Source: Letharia columbiana (taxonomy: Eukaryota > Ascomycota > Lecanoromycetes > Lecanorales > Parmeliaceae). From it: a stretch of DNA of 64,000 bases. Below, piece after piece: positions 21,384-32,749 of the stretch. The first letter of the stretch is position 1, and every line of letters begins with the position of its first letter. The stretch is from the NCBI RefSeq assembly GCF_014066305.1, contig NW_023501099.1:186001-250000 (forward strand), given 5' to 3'. The notes below the pieces were generated by a model. It was given only the letters and a program-made list of their open reading frames with translations, ran no database searches and was not told where the DNA came from. A program made the translations under genes and the position numbers.

Positions 21384-23183
21384 TCACGCCTCCTCGAACC
21401 AACTGTCCTGACTCAGCTCCGGCGGTCCGACTTCGCTATCGTTCAACAGACTATCCGGCAACAACTGACTGTCCGTCAACCTGACTCCGTTCCATTCATA
21501 TCCCGCCCACGGATCCAGCTTTCGACTCGCCAACGGCGAGCTCGACGGCGGCGGCATAGGTGGTGGCGATGATGGATGCGCTTGAGATGACGAGGGCAAT
21601 TTTCGCGGTGACCGCTGAGTGACGGCCTGGGCTGACGATGTCATGTTACGAGGCGAAGGCTGTGTGACGTCTGCGGTGGTTGCCTGGGAGGATGGAATGG
21701 GTGCCTTGTAGAATTTTGGGGGGCTGGAGATTGGTGGGCGGATTAGTTGGGTGGGGACGGTCATGAGGCCGGATGAGGGCTGCTCGGCGGGCTTGGGGGA
21801 GGAGGAGGGAAGTGGTTCGAGATTCGAGTGCATGTAGTCGGCTGGGTTGTAAATGGTCCACCCTTTCTCGTATTGAGATTCGGTTTGGAGACCGCCTGGC
21901 TGCGTGTCGCGACGGAGGTCGGCGAAGAGCTGGGCAGAGACTCCTTCGGAGTCTGAGGGGCGCTCGCTGGGGTGTATGTGTGTGGTTGGTCCTGGAGGGT
22001 CCGAGCTAGTCAGATCAACGAACTCGACCCTTTTAGGTCTCTGCATCGGAAGCTGGTCTTCTACGTTCCTTTCCCTAGCTAGAGGAGATGGAGCATTTAG
22101 AGGGTCTGGCGATTCAGAAGCATTTCTCTGAATGGGGGCCAGCTCAGGCTCGTCTTCCGCAGGTTTCGAGGTAGGAGGCGTCGATTCAGGCGGTTGGTCC
22201 GAACTCTTTTGGGAAATATCCGTACTTGCGAGAGCAGCCTGTGTTTCTGGGCCAGCATTGAAGGCCTCAGGTTCTTCGTCATCGCCTTCTTCGTCTGTGG
22301 AATCGATGACCTCGTGTTTGGGCCTTGCTTGACTTGAGTTTTGGATTTCCTGGACTGGTCTTTGAGCTGCCCTCAGCCTTTGGTTGAAGTCATCAACGTG
22401 AATTGCGGATGCGTAGGAAGGTAGTCGAGGCTCTTCTTCCGTGATGTCTTCAGGCTCTGCGGTTGGACCAACGCGTTCGGTCATTATGCTAACTTTCAAG
22501 GATACCGGACTATCCTCGTCCTCAGTTTCCATGCTATCTGCCACCTCTAATCCCTTCGACCATCGAGCTCCCTTTACAGGTGACCTTATAGATAGATCAA
22601 TATTGGTAGATTTTTCTTTCAGTGGTGACCTCGTATAATCTTGTAGAGATTGACGGCTTTGTGTAGAGAGGGGTGTGTCTGCTGGAGATTGTGACGAGGG
22701 GATCTCCTTCCTCCTCAGAGACATTGGAGTCTTTGGCGGTGGCATAGCAGTGGGCATTTTGTCTTTGAACAAGTGAGCTTTTGCTTCCCCTCCTGCGGAC
22801 GGGAGATCATCCTGATTTTCCAGTTCTTGAATTGGAAGATCCTCCTTAGCAGCTTGTCGCTTCGCGCTTCTTGTCTCAATTCTGCGAGCCTGAGACTTCT
22901 CTGGAGTGACCTTCCGCCTTTTGTTTCTCGAGGGCGAAGCTACGTAGCTGTCCACCTCTTCATCATCTGTCTTCAGATCTTCATTTTCGAGCTCCGGGTG
23001 GTAATAATCTCGCAGAGCATCCATCTGCGTAATACTTTGCTGGCGCATGTTTGGAGCAGACCATGTTGGAAGTCTGTCCCTGATGGTACGATGGGGAGAA
23101 GGTCCTATCCGGCTTTGCTTGATATTTGGTACTGTCTTGTAAACTCGGCCTGTCGACTTCGGCTTCTTTGGGCGTCCACCCAT
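21384..23183 (-). CDS. Large disordered, probably nuclear protein, unrecognised
   Basis: A single uninterrupted frame. I start it at the ATG at 23183 (MGGRPKKPKSTGRVYKTVP), giving 599 aa, because the 41 residues from the upstream ATG at 23306 look like read-through of promoter sequence. The protein is rich in Ser, Pro, Glu and Asp, has basic nuclear-localisation-like clusters (RNKRRKVTPEKSQARR), and many SP/SSP sites suggesting phosphorylation. The last 45 residues (KLDPWAGYEWNGVRLTDSQ to the end) are the most ordered-looking part. No domain is recognised. It shares a short divergent promoter with the Rad4 gene, so a chromatin or DNA-related role is possible but unproven. Confidence 0.7.
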   Translation of the reverse strand: MGGRPKKPKSTGRVYKTVPNIKQSRIGPSPHRTIRDRLPTWSAPNMRQQSITQMDALRDYYHPELENEDLKTDDEEVDSYVASPSRNKRRKVTPEKSQARRIETRSAKRQAAKEDLPIQELENQDDLPSAGGEAKAHLFKDKMPTAMPPPKTPMSLRRKEIPSSQSPADTPLSTQSRQSLQDYTRSPLKEKSTNIDLSIRSPVKGARWSKGLEVADSMETEDEDSPVSLKVSIMTERVGPTAEPEDITEEEPRLPSYASAIHVDDFNQRLRAAQRPVQEIQNSSQARPKHEVIDSTDEEGDDEEPEAFNAGPETQAALASTDISQKSSDQPPESTPPTSKPAEDEPELAPIQRNASESPDPLNAPSPLARERNVEDQLPMQRPKRVEFVDLTSSDPPGPTTHIHPSERPSDSEGVSAQLFADLRRDTQPGGLQTESQYEKGWTIYNPADYMHSNLEPLPSSSPKPAEQPSSGLMTVPTQLIRPPISSPPKFYKAPIPSSQATTADVTQPSPRNMTSSAQAVTQRSPRKLPSSSQAHPSSPPPMPPPSSSPLASRKLDPWAGYEWNGVRLTDSQLLPDSLLNDSEVGPPELSQDSWFEEA

Positions 23184-23549
23184 CTTCGACTTGTGAATTA
23201 GACGAGTTGAGCTCAATCCGGTCCTATTTGGTTTGGTCGTGAGGTCTCGAGATTGACACGCGTCGGTAAAATCTCGGTCAAGTTGGCGCGGCGATGATGT
23301 CGACAAAGTTCAGGTACGCTCTACGCTCTACAATACCTTTCATTATGTGTTGATTGTCACGTCTGAATCGCTTTTGTCTTTGAAATTTATGGTCTTTGCA
23401 GATATGTTATCCGACAGGGTCTTTCTAAGTCGGTTCAACACACTGCAATCGTGTCTTAAAAGCTGAATAAGGTGTCGTTCTTGGTAATTCAGTGAGCCTC
23501 TAAGTGTTTTGTATCGGTCTGTCTTTCCTACTGAAAGAGGGAACCCATT

Positions 23550-26500
23550 ATGGCTCGGAGTGCCGGAGCAGCCAAGTCAAAAGTTGCTGGAAAAGCAAAC
23601 GCAAGGAATGCTGTGCCTGATGTCTACGGTGAGATGCTCGTTGAGGCTGTCTCCTCTACTCCTGCTCGACAGAGCGGATATGAGACACCGGTAAAGCGAC
23701 GTCGTGTTGGAGGACGCATCGTCACACAAAGCGTGGACGACAATGCGCTTCAACAATCTGAACAGAGCGTAAGCACCGGGAACCAGAGGGGTATCGACGA
23801 TCTCTTTGAAGAGCCTAACCCCAATCCACAGCATATAGAGCAGACTGAATCTGAAGATTCTGCGGACAGTGATGACAACTTCGAAGACGTGGACCTTGGA
23901 AGTAATATCAAGCAACACGACACTTCTGACCACGAGATGGAAGAGCCGGGGAAGCTCAATTTGGTGCTTGGTGGTGACAATCAGAAGACTCTAAGATCTG
24001 CGCAAGTCAGGCGGAAGCCTATTACATCCACCGAAAAGAAACTTCGACTCGAAATCCATAAGGTGCATCTCTGCAGTCTACTCGCTCACGTACATCTACG
24101 TAATCGCTGGTGCAATGACGAGAGTGTTCATTCCGTTCTGAAAAGCATGTTGGCAAAGAGGACCATTTCCTATCTGAATCCTGATGAAAGCAAATCCCAA
24201 TTTCAAAGGTCTCGATCTTTCCTGGATGGCCTGACGCAAGCAAGTGATGCATTCAGAGCGGACTTCAAAATTACTGCGAGGGGCATGAGCAAGCCTGTGT
24301 GGGCGGATAGTCCAGAAACTCTAACGCTTCTACAGCCGCCGGAAGATATTGACCTGCCAATGCAAAGGTCTGATTTCCTTACTGCTGCTGGCAAACTCAA
24401 AGGGTCGCGGGATGTTGGAGCCCAATTCTTCTGCGCCATGCTACGCGCAGCTGGCGTGGATGCAAGATTGGTGTGCTCTATGTTGCCTCTGCCTTTCCAA
24501 CCGGCACAGAAAATGGCTCTGCCTCAAGTCATGCACAACGCCTCGAGGTTGCCACATCACAGAAGCCGACAGACGACACCTGAACCGGATAGCGAAGCCG
24601 ACGCTGGGAGCGATGGGTCTTTGATTGTAGAGGGGAGGGCTGGTTCTAATAGAGCCGAGATTCGATCGAGACTAGGACAGGTCAAACGTAGTGCTTCACC
24701 AGAAGCATCTTCGTCTAGAATGTCCTTCCAACCCAAAAGTGGGTAAGCTAATGCCCAAACCAATTTAACGATCTAATGAAAATAGAAGCGAACCAAAAGC
24801 CTATCCGTGAGTCAAAATATCCTGTTTACTGGGTAGAAGCTTTCAACGAAGCTGTGCAGAAATGGGTGCCGATTGACCCTCTTGTCACAAAGACTATTGC
24901 CAAGCCATCAAAATTTGAACCACCAGCAGGAGACCCAGGGAATAACATGAGTTATGTAATAGCTTTCGAAGACGACGGATCTGCTCGCGATGTGACGAGA
25001 CGTTATGCCAAAGCCTACAATGCGAAGACTAGGCGGGAGAGGGTCGAAGTCACAAGAGACGGCGAGAAGTGGTGGCGAAGGGTGATGAGACTTTACAGAA
25101 GATCTCATGATATGGACCGGGATCAAGTCGAAGATGCAGAGCTGACGGCTAAGGAGGCTGCTGAACCTATGCCTAGGAATGTTCAAGATTTTAAGGACCA
25201 TCCGTACTATGCTCTCGAAAGACATCTGAAAAGACATGAAGTAATACACCCAAAGCGAGAAGTGGGGAAGGTTGGTGCCGGGCGACCCGGGACTACCAAT
25301 GCCTTGGAGCCAATCTATCGCCGTAGAGATGTCTATCAACTGAAGAGCGCGGACAAATGGTACAGGATGGGTCGGGAAATCAAGGTGCGCCCATCGGCCT
25401 TCAGTCCGTCTTTGTGTGCTGATTCGTGATCGATGCCAGCATGGCGAACAACCCCTCAAGCGCGTTGCAGTACGCCGGACTAAAGATTCAACTTTGGACC
25501 CTGCCGATATGGAAATGGCAGACGATGACAACCCTGGCACTGCCCTCTACGCTCCTCACCAGACATTACTTTACGTGGCACCACCCGTCGGTAATGGCCA
25601 AATACCAAAGAACTTGTACGGGAACCTCGATGTCTATGTCCCAAGTATGGTTCCTCCAGGTGGAACTCATATACCGCATCCAGAGACCGCTCGAGCGGCC
25701 AGGATCATTGGCATTGACTATGCCGATGCAGTTACTGGCTTCTCATTCAAGGGTAGACATGGGACTGCTGTTACGAGAGGAGCTGTAGTAGCTGCCGAAT
25801 ACCGGGAGGCAGTGGAAGAAGTTATCGAGGCTTTCGAGGATGAGCGAGCACAAGCTGAAGAGGAAAGGCGAAGTCTGACTGCGCTAAAGATGTGGAAGAG
25901 ATTTTTGGCGGGTCTCAGGATCAGAGAAAGGATCGAAGGCTATGATATCGAAGGAGAGCGCGATACAGTTATGAAATACGAGATGGAGACAGTCGAAGAC
26001 CAAGACCAAGACCAAGACGAAGGAGGCGGCTTCTTACCTGATCGAGATGCCGACGAACCCGCTCAACCCACCGCTAGGACAATGCCGACGCGAAACTTAC
26101 CCAGTTTGTCAAACGACGGTGAGGGTGGGGGTTCTTGTGCGGCCGAGGATAAACAGGAAGAAATGGAGGCGCTGCACGCTTCTGATGAAGATGATGATGA
26201 TGGTGGTGGTGGTGGCTTCCAATTAGACCATGATGACCAGGATGCCGAAGAAGCCATCCGAAAGATCAACGAAGGAGATCATGAAGACACAATCGGCGAA
26301 GAAACCGAGAAGACTGCAGGTCATATGTACGCGGAGAATGATGGTCAGGAAATACTAGATCAAGGTGGCGGCTTCTTGCCTAACGACGATGACACCAGAG
26401 ATGAGACTCCGCCAACGAACTACTCAATCACCGGCGGTACGCTGGATAACCACAGCAGCATCGGTGCGCGTGTCAGCCCACAAAACTCAGAACACTTTGC

Positions 26501-26828
26501 GGAAGCGTTCCCAGACCTGCCAGCACGCGAGCTGGAGGAGGCCAAAACATTGCAACAGCTCTACGAATCGCAAGGTTCTGAGCATCTTCCGGTGTCCAAG
26601 GAGACTGTCACTGCCCCTGGACCGAGTAGATTACCTGACTCGCCGCCGATGCGAGAAAGGACCGGAGGAGTCGAGTGGGGGACCACTGTTCACCCAAGTG
26701 AGGCATACCCCAGCAATGAGCTAGTAGCAGAAAAAGATTCTGAATCTGATAACTCAGAAGAAGACAAGGGTTCACTGCTGTCTCACGATCCCGACGATGA
26801 GGATGCTGACCCGGAATGGCTTGCTTGA
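23550..26828 (+). CDS. RAD4: Rad4/XPC nucleotide-excision-repair damage sensor
   Basis: Recognises helix-distorting DNA lesions and recruits TFIIH. Exons 23550-24738, 24786-25384 and 25440-26828 give 1059 codons. After an acidic disordered N-terminus comes the transglutaminase-like domain (DVGAQFFCAMLRAAGVDARLV, YPVYWVEAFNEAVQKWVPID). BHD1 follows (DVTRRYAKAYNAKTRRERV to HPKREVG), then BHD2 (VYQLKSADKWYRMGREIK into GEQPLKRVAVRR) and BHD3 (PKNLYGNLDVYVPSMVPPGG with FSFKGRHGTAVTRG). The C-terminal 300 residues are acidic and contain three GGGF(L/Q)-type repeats in Asp-rich surroundings, plausible TFIIH-contact motifs. The first intron needs a phase-1 donor GTGGGT at 24739. Confidence 0.95.
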
Positions 26829-28130
26829 AACACTATAAAATTATCGGTTCCATTCAATGGGTCTTGTCTATGCAATGTTTGATGGGTCCACTCCAGCCAA
26901 GTTTCTAAGAGCCAGCCTGCTGCAGCCCCAATAAACGCTGGGCTTCTGATTGGTTTACATCTGTTGAAGATCGGGTACCATCCCCTTCAATTCAGCGCTC
27001 CACCCCGGCTTACTACCTCTTGCGTCGCCAGCTCGAAGCGCCTGTAGCCCTTAGCAATGCACAAAAGACAAAGAGGCGTAAACTGGAACAACACATTTGA
27101 CGGGTTTACCGCTTGTGATTACCTCAGAAAATCAAACTGGTCACGTGTGAAGATACCGAGAAAACGTGGTTTGTCAGCTACATTTATTCTCTACCCGTCA
27201 GCAATTGCGAGCTTTGGATTCCGTAGAATGGCTTGTTTTTAAATGGTTCTCTGCTGGCGATTAAACTTTTTGCAAGTCTGTGACAGGTGTAGAGCGTTAT
27301 CCAGATCCCCAAACTGGCCGTAAATAGACATATTGAGCTCGTCGGGCAGGCCTCTCAGCGTGTTCGCCATCGTGATTTGTGTACAAATCTACGGCAAATA
27401 GGATAGAATGAAGGTAGTACGTAGGGATCCCTAGGGTCTCTAAGAGCCCACCTCCTCAACATGCAATGTTTGCAATAGACCTGGGGTATTAAACCAGCAG
27501 ACAATCCGGTTGGCCGGGCCTGACGCCTCATAATGACATATCGAATCGCTGACACCCGAAGAGAAAGCTGCAGGGGGTCGAGGATTCACAGCCAAAGCGA
27601 ATCGAGTGTGAAATATATCATACTCCGCTGATTCTGTTATTGGCCCCAATGTTTTTGGGCTCGACTCACAACCGGTAAGATTGACTTAGAATAAGCCTTG
27701 GCTGAGCGTCGTCAGACGCGGCGCAATTTCCCTATAGTCAGCACCGGAGAGCAGACTACAAGGCAAAGAATAGACTTCATGATCTGCTTGGGCATTGCAG
27801 AAACCATAGTCGGCAGATGGCTCTGTTCGTCTCCTCCGCGCGAGATAACCGGTGGGACAAGCCCTGATGCCTTGCTTCGTTTTCTATACAGCTGGCCAAG
27901 GGAATGTGGCAGCTGGAAGTTGGAGCTGAAGCTACGTACCGTGATTATTGTAGAAGCAAATCATGTCATGAGAAAGAGAGTGCGCACTGATGGAAGCAAT
28001 GGATGCATTGGGAGAAGCGAAAGTGGCGCGGATAGATGGAAACATCGGGTCCCTGGTACGGAGATCGAGCAGGTCCTCGTCTTGGTGTTTCCATCTTTAG
28101 CAGCAGCGGATCCTGCCTATTTCGCCTGCG
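26829..28130. other. Gene-poor interval with a truncated F-box-like fragment
   Basis: Apart from the short F-box-like fragment at 27241-27369, no frame shows a recognisable domain. A plus-strand frame at 27698-28273 has no family signature and partly opposes the F-box relic. Confidence 0.4.
27241..27369 (-). pseudogene. Truncated F-box-like N-terminus
   Basis: From ATG at 27369 a 42-residue frame reads MANTLRGLPDELNMSIYGQF, then a block ending LSQTCKKF. This is the start of a fungal F-box-like protein (L-P-x-E-L, then D-L-x-x-A-L). It stops at once, and no continuing exon is found. The N-terminus resembles that of the broken F-box-like gene at 28131-29478, suggesting two copies of one family. 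Confidence 0.45.
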
Positions 28131-29478
28131 TCACTCCTCCATCCTGTCTTCCTTCATCGTGGTCCTCTCCGCAGTCCTCCTCTCCTCTTTTACCCTCTCT
28201 TTGCGCATCTCGTGGATCTCATCCCAATATTGCATCCTCCACAAAAGGGGAGCCGAGACGAAGTCGAACGTGATCCCAACAACATGGGTCCTCTGCATTC
28301 ATCAATCTGTCCTGGGAGGTCGTACAAAATGCCTTCACCATGGCGGACCGCTCGAAATTGAAAGTCCAGTCAAATCCAAGCTCATTGTGAGCACCACGCT
28401 TGAACATGTTGTGTTGTCGTGCATACATACCCTCATTCGGTTCTCCTCCAGCCCAGGAGCGATTCTCTATGTGGCCTACTAGTTTGTCGGGTCGAACCCT
28501 TTACGGATATACCGCACGTAAGGGTACCATCCTAGTGGACGATCGCCGGTGTCGTTTTCAATCCGAGACCACAGTCCTTGGAGGGGCGCAATCTTTCTCA
28601 ACAGGAACATGTGAAGGAAATTATAACCTCAAGACCATCGAGCTGAGTGTCGAGATCGAGTGCACTGGTCTTACCACCTGCAAGGACCTCTTTCTTGATC
28701 CATAGGTTGTTCATCATCTCGGCCACGTTAGCGTCTTCTTGCTTGGGCCCTGTCGCCGAAGGCTCAAAGATGGAGGGTTTTGCAAACTGCAGGCATACGA
28801 TGGCCATCGAATGCAAACACACAATTCTATGAAACAGAGCCTTGAAGTCGCCAACAAATCGGCTATTTTGGATGAATTGAACTCTGTTGGCATGGCTCGT
28901 CCTGATGCTGGCATCATCAAGGCTGGGCGGCACAATAGTGACCGCTTTTTCTCGAGTCATGCCTGAAGCGAAAGCTGCGCGGAAGCGGTCAATTCTTCGG
29001 ATACTTTGTCATCAACGTAGAGTCCACGGAGAAGGCTAAAGCCCTTCCACCGTGCGAGGATTATTCGGATCTCCTCGTCGGTTGAGCTCTTTTCGTTGTC
29101 TTCAGTAAGGAGGCAAGTCTCCAACAATTTGAAACTAGGCTTCTGTGCGTCGCGAGGCAGCGTGGCAAGCTTTCGGTACCAATCTTCATGCAGTGTCAAT
29201 AGTTTCGAAAGACAGAAGTCGTAACCTCAGACATGAGAGGCAGTCTATATTTCCTCCCGTGCTTTCTATTAGTTGCATCTTCCCGCTAGCATTTCTAAGG
29301 CCTGTCTTACAATGATTTGTTTTTCGATTCTCCTTCAATGGGTTTGAAACAGCCTGCGAAGGTCTCGGCAGACTTGCGAGAGGTGTATTCTATAGCGCCG
29401 TCCAAATCCTCGCAACTCCCGAAGATAGACACCTTGAGCTCCCGGGCAAAACTAATTGGATAGCTCGCCATACTGGCA
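28131..29478 (-). pseudogene. Frameshifted F-box-like protein gene
   Basis: Read on the minus strand from ATG 29478: an F-box-like N-terminus (ARELKVSIFGSCEDLDGAI), then WYRKLATLPRDAQKP to LLRGLYVDDKVSEEL, then in another frame FRAAFASGMTREKAVTIVPP to VAEMMNNLW, then in a third frame MFLLRKIAPLQGLWSRI to GWYPYVRYIRKGFDP and a stop, then HNMFKRGAHNELGFDW to GSPFVEDAILG. Last comes a charged end (DEIHEMRKERVKEERR), again out of frame. Parts are in order, and the frame changes near 28985, 28620 and 28230 cannot be introns. In working relatives these proteins are about 400 aa. No ubiquitin-ligase function is expected here. Confidence 0.6.
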
Positions 29479-30050
29479 TGGAGTGTATAGCAAGGGTGGC
29501 TCAATGGGGTTCTGGGTCGGAAGAAAGGCTGGCCCCAAGCACATCTTTCTTGTTTCGGAAGACCCCAAGGCTGTGCATTGATTGCAGTGAATCATGGGTA
29601 TCAAACAACAAAAAATGAAGGCCCGTTGTCCAAGACCTTAAGGCGACTGCTGATATGTTCGACATTTCCTCAATCACACTCTCCAAAGCTAAGGCGGTAA
29701 ACAGACTAGGCCAGATGCCGTTGGATTCTGCACGTGCGAGGCTCTTTCCAGTCTACTTTGCATTCTATTGGTCAGTAAAGAGGATATCGGTAAAGGCATG
29801 GAACAAACATGGCCGTCCATGTGTTCAAATCCGATTTGCTATTGCTACAAGTTCCAGCGCTTGCTACATTCCACTTCTCGGGCTCATTGAAGGGTCAAAT
29901 TTTGACATTGCTTGCCTGGGCATTTTTTAGCCGAATGAACATGTATTATAAAACTGAAAGTTTCGAAAACCGTACCCGAGCAGCTCGAAGCACTCACAAG
30001 GGTGTCTTACACAAAATGCCTCAGATTTGGTGCGCTAATCACCAAAGCCG
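29479..30050. other. Intergenic interval
   Basis: Short frames on both strands (for example 29501-29686 minus and 29655-29930 plus) show nothing recognisable. Confidence 0.4.
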
Positions 30051-30695
30051 TCACGCTGTCCGAAATCCGCCATTCTCGATTGACGAAGACTTGTTCACAG
30101 TGAATCCCTCGATGCTTTCAATAGTCAGGGATCCATAGGCCCACGGGATTCTTGCCCCCACTTCTTTGATACCCCAAATGATCTCAGACGGCCCATACCG
30201 TCCCAACAGCTTCCCCAGCGCATCAAAGGCAACCAACGCCACCGCGGTAGGCAGCCTGCCACGAAATGGGCCTTCGTTGATCGCGATGAGCCATTTTGTG
30301 TATGACGAGATGTCGATGGTAGATTGAGTCGCATGACGTGGCACGCAGCCAGGAACGGGATGTTCTCGCTTGATGTTGTCGACGAAATCTTGGAGGAAGT
30401 GCCGTAACTCAGTCACACTAACCATGGGCGAACTTTGGAATTTCCGGGCCTTGCCGATAAGTAGGTACACGTTCAGGAATAACAGACCAGGACCAAGTAA
30501 GGTAATCCTGAACGGTTGCTCCGGCCAAGGCGAATATGTCAGATCGGTAATTTCCTCTGGCGCCTTCAATGCAGGGTTAGTGATGTTGAGGGGAGCTGAG
30601 GCAAGACTAGAGTTTCGAAGGGAAAGTAAATTATGCGCAGCGGACGAAGGCATTATGAGAGCTAAAGTAGCTGCCATAAATATAAGCCTCCACAT
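30051..30695 (-). CDS. Putative secreted protein, 214 aa, orphan-like
   Basis: A single-exon frame beginning with a signal peptide (MWRLIFMAATLALIMPSSAA, cleavage near residue 20). The mature part has one hydrophobic patch (ITLLGPGLLFLNVYLLIG), a helix-rich middle and a conserved-looking end with FRGRLPTAVALVAFDALG and RYGPSEIIWGIKEVG. It has only one cysteine outside the signal peptide, so it is not a classical cysteine-rich effector. No enzymatic motif is recognised. Similar small secreted proteins occur as lineage-restricted families in plant-associated and extremotolerant fungi; that comparison is from memory and weak. Intact frame and signal peptide argue for a real gene. Confidence 0.65.
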   Translation of the reverse strand: MWRLIFMAATLALIMPSSAAHNLLSLRNSSLASAPLNITNPALKAPEEITDLTYSPWPEQPFRITLLGPGLLFLNVYLLIGKARKFQSSPMVSVTELRHFLQDFVDNIKREHPVPGCVPRHATQSTIDISSYTKWLIAINEGPFRGRLPTAVALVAFDALGKLLGRYGPSEIIWGIKEVGARIPWAYGSLTIESIEGFTVNKSSSIENGGFRTA

Positions 30696-31320
30696 GTTGG
30701 TATGTACGTCTGTTTTGTTGGACTCGAGGCTGATGGAAATAGGTGATGTTCTCTAGAGGTCATTGCTGGTTCAAAGGAGATCAAGTGGTTGTATACATAG
30801 AAGGACATGCCCACATCGGCGCAAAAACAGACTGCAGACAATGATCAGGCACGGATTGCGGTCGGCAAGGGCCTCGATGTCGGCAGAACGCATGGTTTTC
30901 GCGTTTGCCGCTATATTTAAAGGCAACATATTAGCGCGGCTCAACGAACCAGCAAATCTTTACCTCTTGTCTGCCGAGCCTGCGTTATTCGAGTCTTGAC
31001 CTTTTTGTACCCCATACGCGTCTGGCTTTGACCCCTGTGTGCGAGGTAAAGCAAAGGAATAGCCCCATCGGCGCCTCGGACAGAATGAATAGAAAACGGT
31101 CTGAGTGTTCCCTTCATTAAGGCTCCTTCTCTTTACATAAAGGATGCGAAACAAAAATTCAAAAAGACATATCAATGATCAGTCAGCATGGACTGACGGC
31201 ACGTCTTATTTGAGCGTGGTTTGTGAAGATTCCTTTTCTGATGGTAGAAAACGCCGTTATGCTGGGTATCTTCTCCAAGCGCCATGCAAATGCACAATCT
31301 CGACACCATCCCAGATTCAG
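30696..31320. other. Intergenic interval
   Basis: Upstream region of the secreted-protein gene and 3' flank of the Saf4 gene. A TATATTTAAA-like stretch near 30910 could be a TATA element. No gene is recognised. Confidence 0.35.
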
Positions 31321-32410
31321 CTACTCCGAGTCGTACTCCACTAAAGCTGGTGGTCTTGTAACGTCAACGGGATCGTTAGATTTTGAGAATGTTCTTCGGT
31401 CCTCAACCTTCCGTTTCCTTTGGATCAGTGGGACCCCACCCAAGGCCTGCACATTGGGTTTGTCCATACTCAAGAACGGGTCCAGGGATACTCTGGTGTT
31501 ATCAGCCAGCTCCTTGCGTAGAATATCCCTCCTTTTCTCCGCTTCCAATACAGTCTTCGTCGTCTTGATTTTTTTCGCCAAAGGCTTGTCCAATGTTCGG
31601 ATATCTGCGAAAAGCGGTCTCGACTTGGCCTTGGCGATAGCCCCCTCACCTCCAGCTTCTCCGAATTCCACGAACCCAGCTCTTTTCCTGTCGTCCTCCG
31701 TCTCTTCCAGTAGATCCATCCCAAGACTCATCCTATCTTTCAATGATTCTGTTGCCTTCCCATTTTTCTCCCTTTCCTTCCTTCCGACTCTAAAACCCTT
31801 CCTCAACCTTTTATTCGCCTCCCCCGGATCATCCCAATCCCTACCCTTAGCATTGTACAGCTCTTCAATCCTGCTCTTGTCACTGACCGTCCTTTGCGTA
31901 TCCTCCACCTTCCCCTCTAATCTGGCAAATGCATCGCCTTCCAATCTCGCTCTCTCTTCCTCTGTCGTTATCTTGATTTCACCCTCTTGAAATTTATCCT
32001 CCCCCGTATCCCTCTTCTTCGCCCCCTCCGTAACCACATAAGCTGTGTTCATCGGATCGGTCCTAATCTCAATCCATCCCCCGCATGCCACATGCTTCAT
32101 GCGGAAGCTGAAAATTGGCGTAGTATGATAATTGCCCACTTTTTTCTTCTCGGCGTTGAAGCGGACGCCTTGACCGATGATAGTGGGTTTGGGACAGGTG
32201 GTGCACCAGATTGGGAAGGGCATTTCGAAACGCACTGTGAGGATGCCTTGATTGGCTTTGCGTGCACGGGAGCCGAGGGCATGCTTGCCGGCGAGCTTGT
32301 TGGCGGAGGTAGTGCCCTCGTGCTCTGGCGGGACGTAACGTCCCATATCTGGACAGGTCAGTGGGCCTTGAACGACGTTCGGGATGGGCAGACATACTGA
32401 AACCTTGCAT
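31321..32410 (-). CDS. SAF4: CWC16-family splicing factor, CCDC130/YJU2B (Saf4) homologue
   Basis: Spliceosome-associated protein of the Yju2/CWC16 family. Exon 1 (32410-32398) encodes only the first residues. A 49-nt GT-AG intron joins it to 32348-31321, giving 346 aa starting MQGFNMGRYVPPEHEG. The conserved N-terminal zinc-binding core includes FEMPFPIWCTTC, GVRFNAEKKKVGNYHTTPIF, FRMKHVACGGWIEIRTDP and YVVTEGAKKRD. This pattern distinguishes the CCDC130 branch from Yju2/CCDC94. The C-terminal half is charged and helical (coiled-coil-like). It starts about 340 bp from the divergent Rsc9-like gene. A frame starting at 32454 that ignores the intron is an artefact. Confidence 0.92.
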
Positions 32411-32749
32411 TCCGGCAGTGGATGAGACCCAGCGGTCTCAAGAACGGCGAGCACAAGGACTTGCTGTCTCTGCTAAGGCTAGGGCCGAAACATGACAGTG
32501 AGGCAAGTGCGGACTTTGCTCTATTTGCGGCGGCCAATCCTCGGGTAAATCCCAACGTCAATCCAAAGAGGTCGCGCCAGACGTGATTGTCCCAAGCTTT
32601 CAGTCGTTGCGCCGAAGCTCGGACCTCGATAGCAACACAGGTGCCAGCTTGAAGACACTGGATGTAAGTTAAATTCTCTTACAACTAGATGGTCAGCTAT
32701 CAAGGCTCACGACATTCACAGCATTGGTCCTAAGATCTCACTCGCAGCA
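32411..32749. promoter_or_regulatory. Bidirectional promoter, Saf4 / Rsc9-like
   Basis: About 340 bp between two outward-facing start codons. An upstream 5' exon of the Rsc9-like gene could also lie here, but I could not place one confidently. Confidence 0.4.

Noticed and set aside
23184..23306. Upstream ATG for the disordered protein
   Set aside because: The 41 added residues look like translated promoter; the ATG at 23183 begins the conserved-looking basic start.
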